A stretch of 64,000 nt of DNA, taken from positions 372,001 to 436,000 of the forward strand of contig NZ_CP042818.1 in the NCBI RefSeq assembly GCF_008153345.1, read 5' to 3'. Position numbers and translations under genes: made by a program. This DNA is from Treponema phagedenis (GTDB taxonomy: Bacteria; Spirochaetota; Spirochaetia; Treponematales; Treponemataceae). The notes beneath the pieces were generated by a model, which was not told where the DNA came from, made no database searches, and was given only the letters and a program-made list of their open reading frames with translations. This document shows, piece by piece, positions 1 through 9,100 of the stretch (the first letter of the stretch is position 1; the number at the start of each line of letters is the position of its first letter).

Positions 1-131
1 AGTTTATATCTTTTAAATTTTCAGTATATAAGTTCCGGCTTAATTGTTTGAATTTCATCAGCATTTTTGTAATTATGTACCGTTATCTCATTTTTAAAAA
101 GCGGGAATTTTTCTCAGATTGTTTCATAAGG

Positions 132-178
132 CAATAATTTCACTATATTAAAGAAGAGTGAAATTATCACAGATTAAA
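132..178. repeat. Remnant matching the right end of the window's insertion sequence
   Basis: The 21 bases at 158-178 are identical to 40331-40351, the right terminal region of the insertion sequence at 38921-40354. The 12 bases at 132-143 are also identical to 40274-40285, inside the same IS end. The distance between the two blocks is 26 bases here and 57 in the IS, so this is a shortened or decayed end, not an intact one. It lies about 85 bases upstream of yajC. It could instead be a chance sharing of a protein-binding site, but a 21-base identity makes an old insertion scar likelier. Confidence 0.5.
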
Positions 179-263
179 AACTTACGATTTTTTATAATCT
201 TGACCTTCTGCTTTCTTTGTGATAGTTTAGTAGAAAATTTATTTAAACATAAGGATCGTATAT

Positions 264-683
264 ATGAATTTTATTCCTTTATTACAAGCGGCTCAGGGCG
301 GCTCATGGATTATGATGGTTTCTCTCGGGGCTGTTATTGCTATTTTTTATTTTTTTGTTATCGGCCCGCAAAAGAAAGAGCAGAAAAAAACTCAGGAAAT
401 GATTAATGCGCTTCAAAAAGGCGATAAGGTTATTACAATCGGGGGTATACACGGCGTTGTTTCATCTGCAAAAGATAAAACGGTAATTATCAAGGTTGAT
501 GATAATTGTAAGCTTGAAGTGAACCGTACGGCTATCGGTACTGTGATAGCTGATGAGAAAAGATTAAAAGAAATGAAGGATGCTGAACAGGCGGCTCCTA
601 AATTCAGTTTGTTCGGAAAGAAAAAAGCGGAACCCAAAGCGGAGGAACCTAAAGAAGAACCAAAATGTCCCGACTTTAGATAG
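264..683 (+). CDS. yajC: Sec translocon accessory subunit YajC
   Basis: YajC is the small membrane subunit that associates with SecDF and the SecYEG channel. The 139-residue protein has one transmembrane segment (about residues 15-37) ending in the typical GPQKKEQKK basic stretch, followed by the conserved cytoplasmic part (GDKVITIGGIHGVV, about residues 52-66) and a Lys/Glu-rich tail longer than in most homologues. The start follows an AAGGA ribosome binding site. secD begins 9 bases downstream and secF overlaps secD, so this is the usual yajC-secD-secF operon. A possible weak promoter is TTGACC at 200-205 with TAGTTT at 223-228. Confidence 0.95.
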   Translation: MNFIPLLQAAQGGSWIMMVSLGAVIAIFYFFVIGPQKKEQKKTQEMINALQKGDKVITIGGIHGVVSSAKDKTVIIKVDDNCKLEVNRTAIGTVIADEKRLKEMKDAEQAAPKFSLFGKKKAEPKAEEPKEEPKCPDFR

Positions 684-692
684 GAGTTAATA

Positions 693-2441
693 ATGAAGAA
701 GAGAACAAGATTCATTATTATTCTGGCAATTTTAGGCTTGTGTTTTGTATTTTTGCATCCTACCTTAAAGTGGTATTTTTGGACGGATAAGGCGGAAAAA
801 GCACTCGCACTTGGTTCCAGAGAAAAGATTAAAGATTATGCGGTGAATATGGCCGCAAAAGATGTAAAAGATTTAATTGCATTGGCAAAACAAGGTTCCG
901 AAGATGACTTGTCTGCGCGCTATGCGCCGCTCATAAAAGAAGCGAAGAAAAATCTGAAATTACTTGGGAAAAAGTCCCCTTCCAAGTGGACTGCGGTTGC
1001 GATTGTTTCAGCTTTTCCGGTTAAGTCTGAGAAAGATTTGCCGCCTCTTATTGAACCTATTATCGAAAAATACTATCGAGACAGAATCCTTGCGATTAAA
1101 GAAAATCAGGCAAATGCGGTAAAACTCGGTTTGGATTTATCGGGCGGTATGAGTATTATCATCAAAGCGGATCTTACTGCCGTCACAAAAGGTTTGAGTA
1201 TTGCGGAAGTAGGGCAGGCAAAAAAAGATGCAATGAAACTTGCAATAGATACGATATCCGGTCGTATTGATAAATTCGGGTTGTCCGAGCCTGTTATTCG
1301 TCAACAGGGAGAAGACAGAATTTATGTTGAGATTCCGGGCGCGGCGGATACTGATCGTATCAACTCAATTATCATGGGACGGGGCTTGCTTGCTTTTCAT
1401 ATTGTCGATGATGAGGCAACTCAGAAATTCTTTGATTATTATACCGCGAATCCCGGTAGCACGTTTGATGCGGATTATAACCTTCTTGATCCTTCTATTA
1501 TTCCGGAGAATACGGAAGTGCTTGGAGTGTATCATAAAGATGCGTACGGACTTGATACTCGAGACGGTTTTTTGGCGATTAAAAAAGAGCCTGCACTTGC
1601 GGGAAAGCATATTAAAAATGTTACGGTCGGAGCAGGCCGAACAAATGAGCCGTTAGTGCTTTTTGAACTGGATACCGAAGGCGGGAATATTTTTTCAGAT
1701 GTGACTACAAAAAATGTAGGAAAACGGCTCGCCATTGTTTCAGACCAAAAAATAAAATCAGCACCGAATATAAAAGAGCCGATAACTGGCGGAAGCGGGA
1801 GCATTAGCGGGTTTAACGCGGATGAAGCAAACAACTTAAAAACAGTATTGCGTACCGCTTGGCTGAATGTGCCTTTGCAGCTTGAAAACCAGCAGGTGAT
1901 CGGTGCAAATATGGGCGAAGAAGGTATTAATCAGGGAAAGCGGGCTTTAACATGGGGCTTGGTTGCCGTTTTGGCATTTATGCTTTTATGGTATCTTGAG
2001 GCGGGGATTAATGCTTGTATTGTGCAAGTGTTGGACCTGTATATCATGTTTAGTGTTCTTTCCGCATTCAATCTTACTTTGACTTTGCCAAGTATTGCCG
2101 GTATGATTTTGACTATCGGTATGGCGGTAGATGCGAATGTTATTATTTTTGAAAGAATTAAAGAAGAGCTTGCAATCGGTAAAAGCAGAGAAGCTTCTAT
2201 TGCTGCTGGCTTTAATCATGCTTTCTGGGCAATTATGGACTCTAACATCACGACCTTTATTGCAGCTCTTTTCCTTTCAGTATTAGGTACAGGACCGATT
2301 AAGGGTTTTGCATATAGTTTGGCAATCGGTGTTGTGTCTTCTGTTTTTACGGCGCTGTTTGTTTCCCGCTTGATTTTTGACTTCGGCACGGAAATTCTGC
2401 ATAAACAAAAAATTCGTATCAGTTGGAGGCAACTAGCATAA
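693..2441 (+). CDS. secD: Protein translocase subunit SecD
   Basis: SecD works with SecF and the proton gradient to pull exported proteins through the inner membrane. The 582-residue product shows an N-terminal membrane anchor, the GLDLSGGM motif at about residue 146, a large periplasmic domain with the DTISGRIDKFG and EIPGAADTDRI signatures, and a C-terminal block of membrane segments with the RND-type GMAVDANVIIFERIKEE motif near residue 476. The first 140 residues after the anchor hold a Lys-rich, poorly conserved insert, as is common in spirochaetal SecD. The stop codon shares one base with the ATG of secF (TAATG at 2439-2443), implying translational coupling. Confidence 0.97.
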   Translation: MKKRTRFIIILAILGLCFVFLHPTLKWYFWTDKAEKALALGSREKIKDYAVNMAAKDVKDLIALAKQGSEDDLSARYAPLIKEAKKNLKLLGKKSPSKWTAVAIVSAFPVKSEKDLPPLIEPIIEKYYRDRILAIKENQANAVKLGLDLSGGMSIIIKADLTAVTKGLSIAEVGQAKKDAMKLAIDTISGRIDKFGLSEPVIRQQGEDRIYVEIPGAADTDRINSIIMGRGLLAFHIVDDEATQKFFDYYTANPGSTFDADYNLLDPSIIPENTEVLGVYHKDAYGLDTRDGFLAIKKEPALAGKHIKNVTVGAGRTNEPLVLFELDTEGGNIFSDVTTKNVGKRLAIVSDQKIKSAPNIKEPITGGSGSISGFNADEANNLKTVLRTAWLNVPLQLENQQVIGANMGEEGINQGKRALTWGLVAVLAFMLLWYLEAGINACIVQVLDLYIMFSVLSAFNLTLTLPSIAGMILTIGMAVDANVIIFERIKEELAIGKSREASIAAGFNHAFWAIMDSNITTFIAALFLSVLGTGPIKGFAYSLAIGVVSSVFTALFVSRLIFDFGTEILHKQKIRISWRQLA

Positions 2442-3673
2442 TGAAAAAGGTAATACAATTCAGCAAACTTTTTCTTCCTCTTGTTATTTTTAGTGTTGTC
2501 GTTATTCTTTCGGGTATTATACGATGGGCAACAGCGGGGATTAATTTCGGTATTGACTTTCAGGCAGGTTTTATTGAAAAAGTAAAAATAGCGCCGCCGG
2601 CTCTTTCTATCATCTATAACGGAGCGAAAACAATGACTTTCTCGCAAGACGCAAAACAGATTGACATTGTTTCCACTTCCGTAGACTCTGAGAATAAAAC
2701 ACATCGTTTTCCCTATACAGAGTATACTACCGTTAAAGCTTTTGCAGATGCGGTAAATAAGATTGAAGGTTTTTCAGTTGAGTTGAAGGCTCCGGCTGAT
2801 ACACCATTGCAGGAAGTTTTTGCGGACTCACAAGCTTCTCGGCTATCGCCGGCTGCTGTTCTATTGCATTACGTGCCTTCGGGAATGGCTGTTAAGGATG
2901 CCGATGAAATCAGACACGCTTTGGCATCGGTGCCGTCTGCTTCGGTGCAGCAAGTTGGACTTCCGACAGATCACACCTTTCAAATACGTTTAGCCGATGA
3001 CGGCACGCATGAGAATGCGGGAGAAGAGTTGCGGCAAATGATAAACTCCGCTCTTGGGAAAGCCTATGGCGAGGATAATATTGCGGTATTAAGCACGGAT
3101 TTTGTCGGCTCGAGATTTTCAAATTCTCTTGCGCGTCAAGCGTTTTTATTGGTTATGGGAGCCCTCGTGCTGATCTTTTTGTATGCGGCAATACGTTTCC
3201 AATGGAGATTCGCTTTTGGTGCAATTCTTGCGTTAATACATGATGCGCTTATTATGATTACCTTTATTGTATGGACGCAAATGGAATTTAATTCTACAAC
3301 TATTGCGGCAATTCTTACTATCATCGGGTACTCAATTAACGATACGGTTGTTGTGTTTGATAGAATTAGAGAGAATATTCGAATCAATCCTAAAATTACT
3401 ACGGTGGATATTTTAAACCTTTCGCAAACAGAGGTTTTATCTCGTACTATTGTTACAACCATTACCACTATGCTTGCAGTGTTGATGCTGTATATTTTCA
3501 CTTCGGGGAGTATGAGAGATTTTTCTGCAGCTTTGTTGGTAGGTATGCTTAGCGGTGTATATTCAACTGTTTTTATTACAAGTGCGTTTATAGCTTTTAC
3601 CGGCAAAAATCAGCGTGGTGAAGAGATTTTAAAAACACAGAAAAGTTCAGGTGCGTCCGGAACTGTCATATAA
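2441..3673 (+). CDS. secF: Protein translocase subunit SecF
   Basis: SecF is the partner of SecD in the export motor. I place the start at ATG 2441 (MKKVIQFSK), directly overlapping the secD stop, rather than at an ATG 18 bases upstream, because it gives a normal N terminus and has GGAGG upstream at 2424-2428. The 410-residue protein has an N-terminal membrane segment, the FGIDFQAG motif near residue 34, a periplasmic domain of about 170 residues, then five membrane segments with GYSINDTVVVFDRIREN near residue 297. The periplasmic part is longer than in short SecF proteins. Operon with yajC and secD; a strong terminator follows. Confidence 0.96.
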   Translation: MKKVIQFSKLFLPLVIFSVVVILSGIIRWATAGINFGIDFQAGFIEKVKIAPPALSIIYNGAKTMTFSQDAKQIDIVSTSVDSENKTHRFPYTEYTTVKAFADAVNKIEGFSVELKAPADTPLQEVFADSQASRLSPAAVLLHYVPSGMAVKDADEIRHALASVPSASVQQVGLPTDHTFQIRLADDGTHENAGEELRQMINSALGKAYGEDNIAVLSTDFVGSRFSNSLARQAFLLVMGALVLIFLYAAIRFQWRFAFGAILALIHDALIMITFIVWTQMEFNSTTIAAILTIIGYSINDTVVVFDRIRENIRINPKITTVDILNLSQTEVLSRTIVTTITTMLAVLMLYIFTSGSMRDFSAALLVGMLSGVYSTVFITSAFIAFTGKNQRGEEILKTQKSSGASGTVI

Positions 3674-3716
3674 GAAGCGCCCGCAAGTCTTTATAAAAGA
3701 AATTGCAGGCTAGTTG

Positions 3717-3757
3717 ATCAGCAAACGGTGCTTAGCATTGTTTGCTGATTTTTTTTA
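3717..3757 (+). terminator. Rho-independent terminator of the yajC-secDF operon
   Basis: The arms ATCAGCAAAC (from 3717) and GTTTGCTGAT are perfectly complementary around a 13-base loop and are followed by a run of eight T. It lies about 45 bases after the secF stop and points only in the plus direction. Confidence 0.9.
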
Positions 3758-3783
3758 TTTAAAAATATTTTTTGTTCGACTGT

Positions 3784-4155
3784 TTAATCCTTTTCTTTTT
3801 TAATTGCTTTTACCGTCTTTTGTCTTTTTTGAGTGGCTGCCGCTGAAGAATCTCTTTTTACAACTTTCTTTGATGAGATCGGTTTTTCTTTTGAACGTCG
3901 CTGTTGTTTTGTTTTAAGGCGCTCTTTTCTGTTTTTTTCGATAAATCCAAGCGTTTGTTCAAACCCTTGCAGAAAATTCTGCATTTCATCTTCAAAAATA
4001 ACGATTGCGTGCCTGTCAAAACCTGCCCCGTCAGTATTTTTGCTTTCTACAATTTGTAAAAAAACATCTCCGAGCCTATTTTCCTTTACATTGAAAAAAT
4101 AAGTTCTATTTTCTGCTGACACTTCGGTAGTAAAAAGCTCTCCGCGTATTCCCAT
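3784..4155 (-). CDS. PUR family (DUF3276) nucleic-acid-binding protein
   Basis: The first 75 residues (MGIRGELFTTEVSAENRTYF, then FFNVKE and DVFLQIVESK) match the small bacterial PUR-alpha-like domain, best known from Borrelia BpuR, which binds DNA and RNA and modulates translation. The remaining 45 residues are a very basic Lys/Arg/Ser/Ala tail that probably adds non-specific nucleic-acid affinity. Length is 123 residues, against about 120 for BpuR. The gene stands alone on the minus strand between the secDF terminator and the phosphohexomutase. The function in this organism is inferred from the domain; no target can be named. Confidence 0.8.
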   Translation of the reverse strand: MGIRGELFTTEVSAENRTYFFNVKENRLGDVFLQIVESKNTDGAGFDRHAIVIFEDEMQNFLQGFEQTLGFIEKNRKERLKTKQQRRSKEKPISSKKVVKRDSSAAATQKRQKTVKAIKKEKD

Positions 4156-4247
4156 GGTATCCTTCCTTGTAATGTGATAGTATTCCGTGCATTACGTTTT
4201 TATGATTTTGTATAAAAAACCGAGTTATAAAAAGTATTGACTTTGTT

Positions 4248-6128
4248 TCAGCCGGTTTGATCTGCTTGCAGTACCAAATCCGCTTGCAATTTAAGCAACT
4301 CCGCTTCTGTTTCCCTATTTTCTCCCTTTACATCTGCGAGTATTCTAAAAACAGGTTCAGTTCCCGATCCGCGCATCCAAATAAAGGCAATAGGCTCTTT
4401 TTTTTCGTTATAAAATTGAATCTTTAAACCGCCTTTTCCCGAAAGGCTGAAATCGCTTACATCCTTTTTTTCTATTGTTCCGTTTGTAATTATAGCGCGG
4501 TAGGAATCAATGCCGAAGGTTGTTTTAAAATCCTCTTTTTTTTCTTTCCAGTACTGTTCAAATAATTTTTGGTATCTTTTTTTTAGCAACCCGTGATCAT
4601 CTGTTTTGATTTTTAATAAGGCGCGTTGCTCATTTGCAGGAGTTGTGCTGTATTCCGGTAAACTTGCAAAAATATCGGCAAGGGCAAAATCCTGTTTATA
4701 TTGCTTGCCGGCACAGGAACACCAGAACTCAAACAGTCCTTTTTTACCTTCATCTCCACGTAACAAAAGAAGTTTTAGAATTGCAAAAATGGTATTAATC
4801 GGATCGCGCACTGCGGCAGGATGCGTAATATTGCCGCCGTTTGATCCTTCACCGAGAATACGTACCGTATAGCCCTTTTCTCTGAGATTTCGAGCAAGGT
4901 TTACCGCATTTGCTTCTCCAACCTCGGCACGAAATACTTCGACATGAAAAACAGCGGCAATTTCGTCAATTCGTAAGGAGGTTGGGCCGTTAACCGCAAT
5001 GGCAAGTTTTGCCGGACTTGCATTTGCTGCGTCTTCAGTCAAGCGAATATGCGCAAGCTCCGCCATTACACAAAGAGCGAAAACAGATTGCGCCTCGGGG
5101 ATAACCACCTTTTGAGCTTCTTGGTCAAAGTACACGATGTTTCCCCTATCACCGTCGCAATCAGGCATATAACCGAGAATAATATGTTTTTCAGCGGCAG
5201 AGCTGCCGGTTTTTATGTATTTTTCCAGCTGTTCAGCACAGGGAATAAGACTTTCTCCTTCAGGGACAATTCTATGCCGAATATCGCCTGCTTTTTCAGC
5301 GATACTGAATAATTCAATGCCGATTGCTTCAAAAAAACTGCGATCAATTGAGGCTGCCCGCGCGCTGCCGTTAAAATCCGCCAGCAAGGCAAAAGGCTGC
5401 CCTGCGCGGTCTGCATCTTTTGCCGCTCTTTTACAAAGGTGAAAAAAATCATTTTGAATATTTTTGTCAGCCGAGCCTGCGATAACCTCTTTTGAAAAAG
5501 CGGTATACTCGGCTAAACTTTCTTGTTTCACCTGTTCGGTATGACTAAAAACTGCTTGCAGTTTTTTTTCATCTATTTTTTGCAAGATATTTCGCGCGGT
5601 TTGTACTGCATTATTTGCAGCACAGGCTTGTTTAAATGTTTGTATCATAACCGCGCTTTGTTCTGCGGCGAGTACCCCGCCGGTATTTAAACCGAATTTT
5701 AAGCCGTTGTGTCCGATCGGGTTGTGGCTTGCCGAAACATATACAAATGCGTCCTTTGTTCTTGCATAGCTCATAATCTCGGGAGCTGCGGCAATTCCTA
5801 TGTGAACAACCTCAAAGCCTTCTGCGAGTAATACTGCAACAAAAAGAGCGGCAATAATTTTTCCTGTCGGGCGAGAATCCCTACCGACTACCAGATGTTT
5901 TGCGGCAGGCTCATGCTGACGAAGAAACTGCGCAAAACTCATTGCCGCATGTACCGTGATAATGGCATCAGCTGCAGTAATACTTTCTGTTGAATCTTCT
6001 TCGTTTCCGGATTGTGCAAATACTTTACGCCATCCCGATGCGGATAAAATAAGCTCGGAAAATGCTTTTTCAAGCTGTTTTTGGAAAACATCTTCAGAAA
6101 CAAGTTGCTTTATTTGTAAAATTTCCAT
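4248..6128 (-). CDS. Phosphoglucomutase/phosphomannomutase family protein
   Basis: This is an alpha-D-phosphohexomutase, interconverting sugar 6- and 1-phosphates. The 626-residue protein has all four family signatures in order: the phosphoserine loop SASHNP (Ser134 the likely phosphorylated residue), the metal loop DCDGDRG, the sugar-specificity loop GEGSNGGN, and the phosphate-binding loop MRGSGTEPVFRI near the C terminus. GRDSRPTG near residue 82 is also typical. It is longer than the usual 450-580 residues because of an extended N terminus and an insert after the active-site loop. Whether glucose or mannose phosphate is preferred cannot be told from the sequence. A lipoprotein gene lies directly upstream on the same strand. 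Confidence 0.88.
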   Translation of the reverse strand: MEILQIKQLVSEDVFQKQLEKAFSELILSASGWRKVFAQSGNEEDSTESITAADAIITVHAAMSFAQFLRQHEPAAKHLVVGRDSRPTGKIIAALFVAVLLAEGFEVVHIGIAAAPEIMSYARTKDAFVYVSASHNPIGHNGLKFGLNTGGVLAAEQSAVMIQTFKQACAANNAVQTARNILQKIDEKKLQAVFSHTEQVKQESLAEYTAFSKEVIAGSADKNIQNDFFHLCKRAAKDADRAGQPFALLADFNGSARAASIDRSFFEAIGIELFSIAEKAGDIRHRIVPEGESLIPCAEQLEKYIKTGSSAAEKHIILGYMPDCDGDRGNIVYFDQEAQKVVIPEAQSVFALCVMAELAHIRLTEDAANASPAKLAIAVNGPTSLRIDEIAAVFHVEVFRAEVGEANAVNLARNLREKGYTVRILGEGSNGGNITHPAAVRDPINTIFAILKLLLLRGDEGKKGLFEFWCSCAGKQYKQDFALADIFASLPEYSTTPANEQRALLKIKTDDHGLLKKRYQKLFEQYWKEKKEDFKTTFGIDSYRAIITNGTIEKKDVSDFSLSGKGGLKIQFYNEKKEPIAFIWMRGSGTEPVFRILADVKGENRETEAELLKLQADLVLQADQTG

Positions 6129-6142
6129 GAGATCCTTACAAT

Positions 6143-6598
6143 TTAGTTGGTTGATCTAAAAACAAAAAGAAACCCGTCATCGGTAAAACTGAAAGATTGC
6201 TTGTCTTTTGAAATATTTGCGATGATCAAAACATTCTCAGACGAAAGAGTAAGTTCCTCTTTTTTTGCTTTATACAAACCCGATGTAGCGGGAAGTTCAG
6301 CCTGTATTGCATATTGTATTCGTTCTTGCACCTCAGGAGAAAGTATTGCAAGAGATTCTCCTGAAAGCGCAAAGCTTTTTCTAAAATGAATATTATCACT
6401 GAAATAGAAAAAGCAATCTATATAAAGTTTTTCGTAAATTGCTTGCTGTTGCTCAGTCATTGCAGGAGAAGCTTTGACTATTGTCGATAAAGGAATGGAT
6501 GCTTTCCACGTGTGTCCCTTCAATTTCGGTGCACTTGCACAACTGATACAGACAAGACCAAAAAGAAAAAGACAAGAGATTTGTTTTAAGTGTTTCAT
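6143..6598 (-). CDS. Small predicted lipoprotein, function unknown
   Basis: I do not recognise a family. Starting at the internal ATG (MKHLKQISCLFLFGLVCISC), the product has a basic start, a hydrophobic stretch and a plausible lipobox ending in Cys at about residue 20 followed by ASAPK, so it should be an exported lipoprotein of about 151 residues. An in-frame ATG 36 bases upstream would add a sequence that spoils the signal peptide, so I reject it. The mature part is polar with alternating beta-like segments and no repeated motif. It ends 15 bases before the phosphohexomutase gene and is probably cotranscribed with it. Confidence 0.7.
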   Translation of the reverse strand: MKHLKQISCLFLFGLVCISCASAPKLKGHTWKASIPLSTIVKASPAMTEQQQAIYEKLYIDCFFYFSDNIHFRKSFALSGESLAILSPEVQERIQYAIQAELPATSGLYKAKKEELTLSSENVLIIANISKDKQSFSFTDDGFLFVFRSTN

Positions 6599-6729
6599 TA
6601 TTGCTCCTCGTAAAGAACGGATAGTATAATTCATTTTAGTTTCAGCCGGCAGTATAACTATTTATCTTCCATAAATCAAGGGGCTGATTGACTTCTTTTG
6701 GGCGTACGCAGGAAGGAAAAATCACACAT

Positions 6730-7262
6730 TGATGGGCGTTGCGGTTTGAAGCCTTTCTCTTACCCGACTTATTTTTTTACTTGTCGGAGTTGAATACTTG
6801 CAAACCGCCGGCGTACTACGGGCTCCGCTGTCGCTGCGGCTCTTTTTGCGCTATTTTAGGCGCGCAAAAAGGATCCGGCTTCGCGCTTTTGAAAAAGCGC
6901 TCGCCGCCCTCCGTATGCCTAACGCGGGTTACTTTTTGACATCCGTGTCAAAAAGTAACCTATGAGTTTTAAAGCTTTACAAATTACTTTGCTTTAAAAC
7001 ATCGTTTCTGCGTGGAACCACGGGTGTCCGTGCCCGTTCTGAAATTTACACTCCCCTAATGCAGGGGTTAAGGGGACGCAAAGTCCCCTTAATGCGAAGC
7101 ATAAACCGGCGGGGCTTACGGGCTGCCGCTATCCCTTGCATATACGCATTAGTATGGTAAATTGCTCACCGTTGCGCCGTGTCGGGCTCTTTTTTATAAA
7201 ATTTTTTATGTTTTGGTAAGATGTATTAAAAAACGAATCGACTTATTAAAAAAACACTTTAC
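6730..7262 (+). repeat. Structured dispersed repeat, copy 1 (long form)
   Basis: This fills the gap between the lipoprotein gene and ptsI. Visible modules in order: an outer stem GCGGTTTG/CAAACCGC enclosing CCGAC (6764-6768)/GTCGG (6783-6787); a GC-rich block with hairpins CTTTTTGCGC (6842)/GCGCAAAAAG and GCGCTTTT (6883)/AAAAGCGC; hairpin A with 14-base arms at 6927-6940 and 6947-6960 around loop ATCCGT; stem C GTTTTAAAGC (6966)/GCTTTAAAAC (6991); hairpin B ACGGGT-GTCCGT-GCCCGT at 7020-7037. From about 7130 to 7262 the element end appears inverted relative to the first part (GGTAAATTGCTCACCGTTGC, GCCGTGTCGG, AT-rich tail). No credible gene lies inside. Confidence 0.8.
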
Positions 7263-7324
7263 TAGTTCATGCCTACGTCCTGTCTAAATGTATTTGCCTA
7301 CTTTTAATTTATCCGGTTTTTCTG

Positions 7325-7337
7325 TATACTTATGCAA
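7325..7337 (+). promoter_or_regulatory. Likely -10 element giving a leaderless ptsI transcript
   Basis: TATACT at 7325-7330 preceded by TCTG (extended -10 character) would start transcription at about 7337, which is the A of the ptsI ATG. No Shine-Dalgarno sequence is visible before that ATG. The -35 region (TTTTAA at 7302-7307) is poor. Confidence 0.45.
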
Positions 7338-9100
7338 TGGTGAAGTTAACAGGTCTTTCAACTTCGGGGGGAATAGGCATTGGAGTGGTTTTTTGTCCTG
7401 AAGAAAAGAATCAAATTAGTATTCCTTATTATAAAATTACAAAAGAAGATGTTCCTGCCCAAGTGGATAAGCTAAAGAAGGCTCTTACTCAAGCGCAAAA
7501 AGATACTTTTGCTTTATTAGAAAAACTGAAAGCCAAAAAGCCGGACTCTTTTGAATACGAAATTCTTAATACCCATTATATGATGCTTTCAGATGAGAAT
7601 TTTATTTCAACAGTAATAGAAGAAGCCTCTACAAAAGAAATAAATATTGAATCGGCTTTGCAAAACAAGCTTAAAGAAACAATTAGTTTTTTAACTGAGT
7701 CCGAGGATCCTTATTTACAGGCACGAGCGGTTGATATTAAAGATGCTTTCAGTTCTGTTTTTGAGTATCTTATTTTATCGGGGAAAAACCTTGCTTCACC
7801 TTTTGACAATATCCCGCAAAATGCAATTATTGTTGCAAAGCTCATAAAACCCTCAGATGCGATCAGAATAAAAAATGCGCATGTTGCCGGTATTGTTATG
7901 GAAGAGGGTGGGGCTACCGGGCACATTGCCATTCTTGCACGATCATGGGGAATCCCGATGATTGTCGGAGTGGATCAGTGCACGGAGAAAGCGAGCGGAA
8001 AAACAACCGCTATTATTGATGCCGGCGAAGGACTGGTTATTTTTGATCCTTCAAAAGAATTGTTGGCGGAATATACCAAACAAAAAGAAAACATGAAAGC
8101 AGATCAGCCCGTTTTCCAAAACAATACGGGTCTCTATGAAACAACTTCAAAAGACGGAGTTACTTTTCATATTGAAGCAAATATTGCCTTGGCTGAAGAA
8201 GTGTCGCAGCCGGCAATGCAGTTTGCTGACGGCATCGGTTTGTTTCGCTCCGAATTCCTTATTTTAGATAACGGGAACATTCCTTCGGAAGAAAGCCAAT
8301 ACCAAACCTATCAGTTTTTACTGAAACAATTAAAAGAAAAACCTGTAATTATTAGAACCTTTGACATCGGTGCGGATAAAACAATTGACGGTCAAGCTGC
8401 TCTTGCCGAAAAAAATCTCTTGCTTGGCTTGCGCGGTATACGCTACTGCCTTGAACAACGGGAAGTTTTTAAAGTTCAGCTGCGCGCCTTGTTACGGGCA
8501 GGCGTTGCGGGAAATCTTTTTATTTTACTTCCCATGATTTCCTCGGTTTCTGAAATTATTGAGGTAAGAAATATTATCAGCGCTATAGAGTCTGAATTTA
8601 ATCAGCAAAACATTCCATACAAAAAAAACATTCCGGTAGGTATCATGGTAGAGGTACCTTCAGTTGCCGTCGCAATTGACCTCTATGCGCCGCATGTGGA
8701 TTTTATGTCAATCGGTACGAATGATTTAGTGCAGTATACTTTAGCAGCGGATAGAGAAAATGCTAAGGTTCAAAATCTTGCAGACTATTTTCATCCGTCA
8801 GTGCTATACCTGATTGAAAATGTTATTCAAGCGGAAAAAAATATTCGATATAGCAAAGGGTTTGTTTCGATGTGCGGAGATATGGCTTCGCATGAAGAAG
8901 CGGTGTTTTTGCTTGCGGGAATGGGATTAAGGAATTTTAGCATGCCAATCGGGCAAATCCCCGCAATTAAAACTTTGCTTTCAAAAATCTCTGTTGCAGA
9001 GGCGGAAAAAGTATATCAGGCGTGCAAAACGGTGAATACCCCGCAAGGTGTTCGTGCGATTATTGCCAGAGATTTATGCAGGAGGGACTGTGTCTGTTAA
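7337..9100 (+). CDS. ptsI: Phosphoenolpyruvate-protein phosphotransferase (PTS enzyme I)
   Basis: Enzyme I takes phosphate from PEP and passes it to HPr. At 587 residues it has family-standard length. The N-terminal phosphohistidine domain ends in GGATGHIAILAR, with His196 as the phosphorylated residue. The PEP-binding TIM barrel shows GLFRSEFLI, RTFDIGADK, LPMISSV, GIMVEVPSVA and SIGTNDLVQYTLA, and Cys513 in MCGDMAS is the usual active-site cysteine. No HPr, HPr kinase or EII gene is in the window; many treponemes keep an incomplete PTS used for regulation, so sugar transport cannot be assumed. The next gene starts inside its 3' end, so the two are coupled. Confidence 0.95.
   Translation: MVKLTGLSTSGGIGIGVVFCPEEKNQISIPYYKITKEDVPAQVDKLKKALTQAQKDTFALLEKLKAKKPDSFEYEILNTHYMMLSDENFISTVIEEASTKEINIESALQNKLKETISFLTESEDPYLQARAVDIKDAFSSVFEYLILSGKNLASPFDNIPQNAIIVAKLIKPSDAIRIKNAHVAGIVMEEGGATGHIAILARSWGIPMIVGVDQCTEKASGKTTAIIDAGEGLVIFDPSKELLAEYTKQKENMKADQPVFQNNTGLYETTSKDGVTFHIEANIALAEEVSQPAMQFADGIGLFRSEFLILDNGNIPSEESQYQTYQFLLKQLKEKPVIIRTFDIGADKTIDGQAALAEKNLLLGLRGIRYCLEQREVFKVQLRALLRAGVAGNLFILLPMISSVSEIIEVRNIISAIESEFNQQNIPYKKNIPVGIMVEVPSVAVAIDLYAPHVDFMSIGTNDLVQYTLAADRENAKVQNLADYFHPSVLYLIENVIQAEKNIRYSKGFVSMCGDMASHEEAVFLLAGMGLRNFSMPIGQIPAIKTLLSKISVAEAEKVYQACKTVNTPQGVRAIIARDLCRRDCVC

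Noticed and set aside
1365-1610. Minus-strand frames inside secD and secF
   Set aside because: Shadows of strongly conserved plus-strand genes with no binding sites of their own.
6739-6939. Open frame of 66 codons in the gap before ptsI
   Set aside because: It runs through the hairpins of repeat copy 1, has no ribosome binding site, and corresponding frames are not kept in copies 7 and 11.
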